A stretch of 64,000 nucleotides of DNA from Geomonas limicola (lineage in GTDB: Bacteria; Desulfobacterota; Desulfuromonadia; Geobacterales; Geobacteraceae): positions 62,287 through 126,286 of the forward strand of contig NZ_BLXZ01000009.1 in NCBI RefSeq assembly GCF_014193675.1, written 5' to 3'. The translations under genes were made by a program, and so were the position numbers. This document shows, piece after piece, positions 59,650 through 64,000 of this stretch. How positions within the stretch are numbered: the stretch's first letter is position 1; every line of letters starts with the position of its first letter. A model generated the notes under the pieces. It was not told where the DNA came from. It was given only the letters and a program-made list of their open reading frames with translations, and did no database searches.

Positions 59650-60594
59650 CTACATCTTGCGGTTCACCTGCAGCAGGAGATCCCCTTCGAAGAGCAGCGG
59701 ATGGCGGCGCATCCCGGTAAGCAGGCCAGAGACCGGCGCCACTACCCGTTCCACGATGTTGCCGTTGAAGCTGTCGTAGATGTACCCCATCTCCTGCCCC
59801 GCCGCCACCCAGCGCCCCACGGGACGGTCCGAAACGAAGGTGCCCGCCTTGGTGGCATACACGCCATGACAGCAGGTGCGGTCGAAATAACAGGTTTCCT
59901 CATCCTCATTTGACAGCTGCACCCCTTCCAGGACCCCCGCCTTGCCCAGAAACTCCACCAGGGCGCGGAACACCCGCTGGCAGTGTTCCAGCTGTACGGT
60001 CCCCCCCTGCCCTACCCTGAGCAGAAAGCTGCGCCCGGGCCAGACCTTCCAGGAATGTTTCAGCGTCGTGGTAAAGACCGGTGACAGGGAGCGCTCCAGA
60101 ATAGCCGGCAACCCGAACCAGTGGGCGGCCTCCCGCTCCTCCTGGCTTGGTTCGTAGAGCCTCACCTGGGGGAGATCCTCGAAGTCGATCCCGGCGGTGT
60201 GGATGTCGATGCGGAACTCGGCGCGCTTGGTCGCCTCGAGGACGGCATAGGCGATTCTCTGCGTGGTCTCGCCGATGGTACTCCCCGGGAACATCCGGTT
60301 GATGTCGGTCTTGTCGAAGGGCCAGGTCCGGGTACGCTGGTTCACCCCGAGGACGTTCACCGCCGGGATGATCAGCACCCGCCGGGCCAGGCGCAGCGTG
60401 GGATAGCACCTTCCCTCCACGGCCCCCAGAAAATCGGCGAGGCGCGACAGGATGAAGATGCCGTTGATCTCGTCGCCGTGCAACCCCGCCACCAGGGCGA
60501 CCGCGGGGTGGGCTCCCGCCGGGCCCAGCTCGTGGCAGGGTATGTCCACCCCCTCGCGGACCGGGGCCGTCATGCAGAGCAGGTTGCGTATCAT
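59650..60594 (-). CDS. AstE/aspartoacylase-like zinc hydrolase (downstream copy)
   Basis: A 314-residue member of the succinylglutamate desuccinylase/aspartoacylase branch of M14 peptidases, which cleave N-acyl or amino-terminal amide bonds. The zinc ligands are in AGLHGDEINGI (His and Glu near 39-42) and DIHTAG (near 130). DKTDINRMFPG is a substrate-binding motif. The C-terminal beta domain (about 235-314) looks like a lipoyl-type sandwich. It overlaps its paralog by four bases. The substrate may be a glutamate or peptide tag, by context. Confidence 0.85.
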   Translation of the reverse strand: MIRNLLCMTAPVREGVDIPCHELGPAGAHPAVALVAGLHGDEINGIFILSRLADFLGAVEGRCYPTLRLARRVLIIPAVNVLGVNQRTRTWPFDKTDINRMFPGSTIGETTQRIAYAVLEATKRAEFRIDIHTAGIDFEDLPQVRLYEPSQEEREAAHWFGLPAILERSLSPVFTTTLKHSWKVWPGRSFLLRVGQGGTVQLEHCQRVFRALVEFLGKAGVLEGVQLSNEDEETCYFDRTCCHGVYATKAGTFVSDRPVGRWVAAGQEMGYIYDSFNGNIVERVVAPVSGLLTGMRRHPLLFEGDLLLQVNRKM

Positions 60595-61562
60595 GAGCGC
60601 CCTCCTTTGCGGGCCATGACCCGGGCCATCAGCGATCCCTCGTAGACCAGCGGATACTCGCGCAGGGTGAACAGGACACCGTCCACCGGCGCGCGGACCT
60701 CGGAGAGGGTGCTGCCACTGAAGGGGGACACGATGCTTCCCAAAAGCTCGCCACGGTGCACGTCGGTCCAGTGCGAGGCCGCGGCCACGAACATCCCGGA
60801 GGTCTGGGCGTTTAAGAAGTGGACGTTGCTGTCGTCGGCGATGAGCGGCGTGTGGGTCACGGCGGGGAGTTCGAGATCGGGGGCGAGCACCCCCAGCTCC
60901 TGCCAGGCCGCCAGCAGTCCTGCCACCAGCTGTTCGCAGTACTCCGGCGTGACCCGCATCCCCACCCCCATCTCCACCACCAGGCAGGGGGTGGAGCGGC
61001 TGTTCAGACTGTGGGCGAGCGTGGTCTCCAGGACGGTGGAGGCCCCGTGCAACCAGATCATGTCCAGGTTCATACGACGGGCGATGGGTACCAGGGAGTC
61101 CTGGAACTCCTGGTTGATGCGCACCTGGGGGATCTCTCGCAGGTAGACGTTACTGGCGTGGATGTCGACCACCAGGGCCGCGCCGGTCAGCGCTGTCATG
61201 ATCGCCTCGGCGAGTCGGGCCGGCAAGGGACCGCCCGAAGAGCCGGGAAAGGCACGGTTCAGGTCGGTTTCGAAGACCGGCAGCCCGCGGGTCAGGGTGT
61301 CCAGCCCCAGCGTGTTCAGGGCGGGGTAGAGCTCGACCGTCCCCAGAAGGGCCTCGGGCCGGCGGTGCAGCAGGTCCTCGAGCCAGGCCGACAGCAGGTG
61401 GCAAACGTAGAGCCCTTCCAGTTCGTCGCCGTGGATGCCCGAGACCACCGCGACACGCGGGGCGTCGCCGCCGGTAAAACAGGTGCGGCGCAACTCCATG
61501 CGCTCGCAGTAAGGAAGGTCGATGGTAAAGAAGGTTTCGGTAGAACCTGCCGTTTGGGACAT
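60591..61562 (-). CDS. AstE/aspartoacylase-like zinc hydrolase (upstream copy)
   Basis: A 323-residue paralog of the next gene with SGIHGDELEGLYV (zinc His and Glu), FETDLNRAFPGSSGG, VVDIHASN (third ligand) and a similar C-terminal sandwich domain. The ATG at 61562 follows GGAGACGACG. A longer frame is rejected. The pair shares the strand of the transglutaminase/alpha-E/ATP-grasp genes upstream, across a 207-base gap that holds a repeat arm, so it may be separately transcribed. Confidence 0.85.
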   Translation of the reverse strand: MSQTAGSTETFFTIDLPYCERMELRRTCFTGGDAPRVAVVSGIHGDELEGLYVCHLLSAWLEDLLHRRPEALLGTVELYPALNTLGLDTLTRGLPVFETDLNRAFPGSSGGPLPARLAEAIMTALTGAALVVDIHASNVYLREIPQVRINQEFQDSLVPIARRMNLDMIWLHGASTVLETTLAHSLNSRSTPCLVVEMGVGMRVTPEYCEQLVAGLLAAWQELGVLAPDLELPAVTHTPLIADDSNVHFLNAQTSGMFVAAASHWTDVHRGELLGSIVSPFSGSTLSEVRAPVDGVLFTLREYPLVYEGSLMARVMARKGGRS

Positions 61563-61708
61563 CGTCGTCTCCGCTTCATGTTCAACTAGTTCGACTAAGG
61601 TCACCACCAGAGTGGATACCTGAAACCGGGGAGCCGGTGGGCGTGCCCCTCGAGCACTGCCACATCACATCACCGTCCCCAGGCTTCCCCAGAGAGCGCT
61701 TTGTTTTC

Positions 61709-61750
61709 CCCTGTGTTCCTCGGTGTTCCCCTCAGTGTCCTCTGTGGTCC
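61709..61750. repeat. Family B repeat, single arm
   Basis: CCTGTGTTCCTCGG through GTGTCCTCTGTGG resembles the right arm at 43972-44012. It lies in the 207-base gap between the transglutaminase-like gene and the AstE-like pair. Confidence 0.55.
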
Positions 61751-61769
61751 AGCTTGCGGTCCTGCGTTG

Positions 61770-62648
61770 TTACTGCTCTTGGGTCTGATCCAGCACGCTC
61801 ACCTTTACGGTTGGCTGATTGCCACTGCTCTCACCCTTGAAGCTGCCGCGCTGCGGTGCCGCGTCGTGGGAATCACGCCCGACGCAGACCTCGATGTAAC
61901 GGTCATTGACCAAAAGGGCATTGGTGCTGTCGAACCCCAGCCACCCGCACCCCGGCACCAGCGCCTCGGCCCAGGCATGGGTTGCCAGTTGTTCTCCCGC
62001 CGCGTGGATCCCGGGATCCAGGTAGCCTACGACGTAGCGCGCCGGAATCCCCCAGGAACGCGCCACGCTGATGAAGAGGTGGGCGAAGTCCTGGCAGACC
62101 CCACCGCGCTGGCGCAGCGCATCGGTGAGGGCTCCGTGCACCACGGTGGCCCCGGTGCGGTACTCGAGCACCCGCGGCAGCCAGGCCATGAGACCGAGCA
62201 GGTTGTCCTGCACGGTCTCCTTCTCGTCGAACTCTGGAAGGGGCACCGGGAGCAGTTCCGCGAGCTTTCCGACCGCGGGGACCGCGTCGCTTCGGTGCAG
62301 CACGAAGTCGTTGAGGCGCGGCTCGCGGGAGAGCTCGCTCTTCAGCCACTGGCGCTGCTCTGCTGCCGGCGCGGGGAGGAAATCGAGCGGGTTCTCCTTG
62401 CAGGTCTCCACCACGGCACGCAGGCGGGTGACCAGTCGGGTGTGCGGCGGGATCACGCTGAAGTAGTGCACCAGGTTCCCGAAGTAGTCCCGATAGCTCG
62501 CCAGCTCCGCCGCCGGGTCCGTCTGGATCTCGCAGCTGAGCAGGGTCTGGTGCCGGTTCTCGCGCGGTGCCAGGCGCAACTCCACGTGGTGTTCGCGTAC
62601 TGCGGCGGGATATTCAAGCGCCGTTTCGTGTTCGATCAGGTAGCGCAT
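61770..62648 (-). CDS. Transglutaminase-like cysteine peptidase
   Basis: A 292-residue cytoplasmic protein. The N-terminal beta domain (about 1-90; MRYLIEHETALEYPAAVREHH region) is followed by the transglutaminase core. The triad is seen as Cys in GGVCQDFAHLF (near 187), His in THAWAEAL (near 223) and Asp in GFDSTN (near 239). Members of this subgroup travel with alpha-E and circularly permuted ATP-grasp proteins, as here (nine bases after the alpha-E gene). Probably acts as a peptidase or amide hydrolase on the ligase product. Confidence 0.9.
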   Translation of the reverse strand: MRYLIEHETALEYPAAVREHHVELRLAPRENRHQTLLSCEIQTDPAAELASYRDYFGNLVHYFSVIPPHTRLVTRLRAVVETCKENPLDFLPAPAAEQRQWLKSELSREPRLNDFVLHRSDAVPAVGKLAELLPVPLPEFDEKETVQDNLLGLMAWLPRVLEYRTGATVVHGALTDALRQRGGVCQDFAHLFISVARSWGIPARYVVGYLDPGIHAAGEQLATHAWAEALVPGCGWLGFDSTNALLVNDRYIEVCVGRDSHDAAPQRGSFKGESSGNQPTVKVSVLDQTQEQ

Positions 62649-62657
62649 CGTGGTCCT

Positions 62658-63596
62658 CTACTGGAAAAACTCCTCGGCCAGGGAGTTGTGCAGTCGACCG
62701 ATCCTCGGCAGGAGATCCTCGAGATACTCGTGCAGCCCCTCGGCCAAAATTTCATCCTTCGAGAGGCGTACCTTGTCGCACAGCTCGTCGCAGGCGGCCC
62801 GGGTCGCCTCCTTCCCGTCGGTGCCGATGATCTGCAGCGCCGCCCGGATCCGGTCCACCGAGAAGGCGACCGAACGGGGGAAGTCGTTATTGAGCACCAC
62901 GAATTCGGCGACATCCGCCGGCAGGAACCCCGAGTGACAACTGCGCCGGAAGGCCTCGAAGCCGGAGAGCGACTTAAGGAGCGCCGCCCACTGGTAGTAG
63001 TCCAGCGCCGAGCCGACCATGGAGAGATCCGGCAGGATGATGTGGTACTTCACGTCCAGGATCCGGCAGGTCATGTCGGCCCGTTCCAGGCAGCCACCCA
63101 GCTGGAAAAAGGCGTAGGCTTCGCCCCGCATCATGGTGGAGGTGACCAGCCCGTTGAAGCGGGCCACCTGGTTCCTGAGCTCGACGAACAGCGCGCCGGC
63201 ACGCTCCGCGGTCAGCGTCCCCTTGAGCCTCTCGTCGAACGACATCCAGATCTCGTTTACCGCTTCCCACATCTCCTTGGAAATCCGGTCCCGGGCCACC
63301 CGGGCGTTTTCCCGGAAGAGCCTCAAACAGCTTCGGATGGCGCTCGGGTTGTTGCGTCCGGCAGCGACGAACTGCAGGACCCGCGACGTGCTGATCCCGC
63401 CGCTGCCGTGGTGCTGTTCGTAGAGTTCCTCCGCGGAGGCGATCTGCAGGATGGGGCGCCACCGGTCGTCCTCGCTCATATCCTCCTCCGCCTCGATCAG
63501 GTAGAGCAGGTTGATCTCCATGAGCCGCGCGGTTTCACCGGCGCGCTCCAGGTAGCGGGCCATCCAGTACATCGAATCTGCAAGTCTGCTGAGCAT
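62658..63596 (-). CDS. Alpha-E domain protein
   Basis: A 312-residue all-helical protein of the alpha-E family (COG2307 type). It starts MLSRLADSMYWMARYLERAGETAR, shown here at residues 1-24 in two parts: MLSRLADSMYWMARYLER, then AGETAR. A second helix-repeat ERADMTCRILDVKYHI lies near 190. The biochemical role is unknown; it is always linked to ATP-grasp ligases and transglutaminases. ATG 63596 follows GAGG. It lies 174 bases after the ATP-grasp gene. Confidence 0.88.
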   Translation of the reverse strand: MLSRLADSMYWMARYLERAGETARLMEINLLYLIEAEEDMSEDDRWRPILQIASAEELYEQHHGSGGISTSRVLQFVAAGRNNPSAIRSCLRLFRENARVARDRISKEMWEAVNEIWMSFDERLKGTLTAERAGALFVELRNQVARFNGLVTSTMMRGEAYAFFQLGGCLERADMTCRILDVKYHIILPDLSMVGSALDYYQWAALLKSLSGFEAFRRSCHSGFLPADVAEFVVLNNDFPRSVAFSVDRIRAALQIIGTDGKEATRAACDELCDKVRLSKDEILAEGLHEYLEDLLPRIGRLHNSLAEEFFQ

Positions 63597-63770
63597 GGAA
63601 AACCTCAAGAAAAACAAGTTCTAGGTTTTATGTTCTACGTTTTGGGTCTAAACCAGCAAACCGGCCGATGCGCTAGGTTTCTGCGTTTAATCTGGCAATT
63701 CGCACCGCTTTTGCCCTGTCTTGTTTTAGGTTCCCGCATCTGACCTGGCAACCTGGAACAAAGAAGCCCT

Positions 63771-64000
63771 CTATTCCGCCAGTACCCAGGTATCCTTGCT
63801 GCCGCCGCCCTGGGAGGAGTTCACCACCAGCGAACCTTTCCTGAGCGCGACGCGGGTGAGCCCTCCCGGTACCACCTCGATCCCCTCGCCGTAGATCACA
63901 AAGGGACGCAGGTCCAGGTGACGCGCCTCCAGCTCTCCGTCCATGTAACAGACATGCCGCGACAGGTACACCACCGGCTGGGCGATGTAGTTGCGCGGGT
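63771..64000 (-). CDS. Circularly permuted ATP-grasp protein, C-terminal end only
   Basis: Cut off by the right edge of the window. About 75 C-terminal residues are visible, with RHLDLRPFVIYG, VVPGGLTRVAL and NSSQGGGSKDTWVL. This ending is typical of the type 2 circularly permuted ATP-grasp family (COG2308), predicted amide-bond-forming ligases. It leads the alpha-E and transglutaminase genes. The gap 63597-63770 holds only A/T-rich text repeats resembling short intergenic elements. Confidence 0.88.
   Translation of the reverse strand, partial: PRNYIAQPVVYLSRHVCYMDGELEARHLDLRPFVIYGEGIEVVPGGLTRVALRKGSLVVNSSQGGGSKDTWVLAE

Overview
This is a GC-rich, gene-dense chromosomal window from a member of the Geobacteraceae (Geobacter, Geomonas or Citrifermentans type). 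The assignment is an inference. It rests on the tig-clpP-clpX-lon-HU order, an isoleucine pathway through citramalate synthase, an atypical type II secretion cluster followed by ftsE-ftsX-envC-ctpA, a bd oxidase operon behind an Rrf2 regulator, and a nitrogenase-related CowN. Most genes lie on the minus strand in long, tightly coupled operons. There are no phage genes, insertion sequences, rRNA genes or CRISPR arrays.

Layout. 1-2.4 kb: threonine synthase and a YrfG-type nucleotidase. 2.4-9.7 kb: a degenerate PrsR-type response regulator, oligoendopeptidase F, aconitase B behind a near-consensus promoter with palindromes, and FdhD. 9.7-25 kb: a secreted cohesin/dockerin-like protein, CtpA protease, an EnvC-like amidase activator, FtsX, FtsE and a nine-gene type II secretion/type IV pilus-like machine (two pseudopilins, a cohesin-tailed secretin, PilP/GspC-like, PilO, PilN, PilM, GspE, GspF). 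25-26.6 kb: a polyprenol-phosphate mannose synthase, a tiny membrane protein and three tRNAs (Asp, Val, Asp). 26.6-32.6 kb: HU and the lon/clpX/clpP/tig proteostasis operon. 32.9-36.7 kb: a cytochrome bd operon including a 30-residue CydX-like protein, a DUF4492 protein and an Fe-S type Rrf2 regulator.

36.8-49.9 kb: a zinc ribbon, a ComEA-like protein, cimA, lysC, tsaE, a CBS protein, nnr, acpS, a TPR/peptidase-MA protein, and the isoprenoid operon xseB-ispA-dxs, with xseA separately promoted. 49.9-57.8 kb: an orphan ParA-like ATPase with a probable leaderless promoter, a YibQ deacetylase, a lipoprotein alpha/beta hydrolase lacking its nucleophile serine, a small membrane protein, a REC-GGDEF protein, a protoglobin-PsiE fusion, and ModE. 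58.1-59.6 kb: a four-gene operon of a NifO/ArsC-like protein, a zinc ribbon, an FKBP isomerase and CowN, probably tied to nitrogen fixation. 59.6-64 kb: two AstE/aspartoacylase-like metalloenzymes, a transglutaminase-like protein, an alpha-E protein and the end of a circularly permuted ATP-grasp protein, resembling predicted peptide-tagging systems.

The most interesting candidates for new biology are three. First, the secretin carrying a C-terminal cohesin next to a secreted protein with a dockerin-like tail. Second, the CowN operon. Third, the ATP-grasp/alpha-E/transglutaminase plus AstE-pair locus. All positions of promoters, operators and terminators are by eye and untested.
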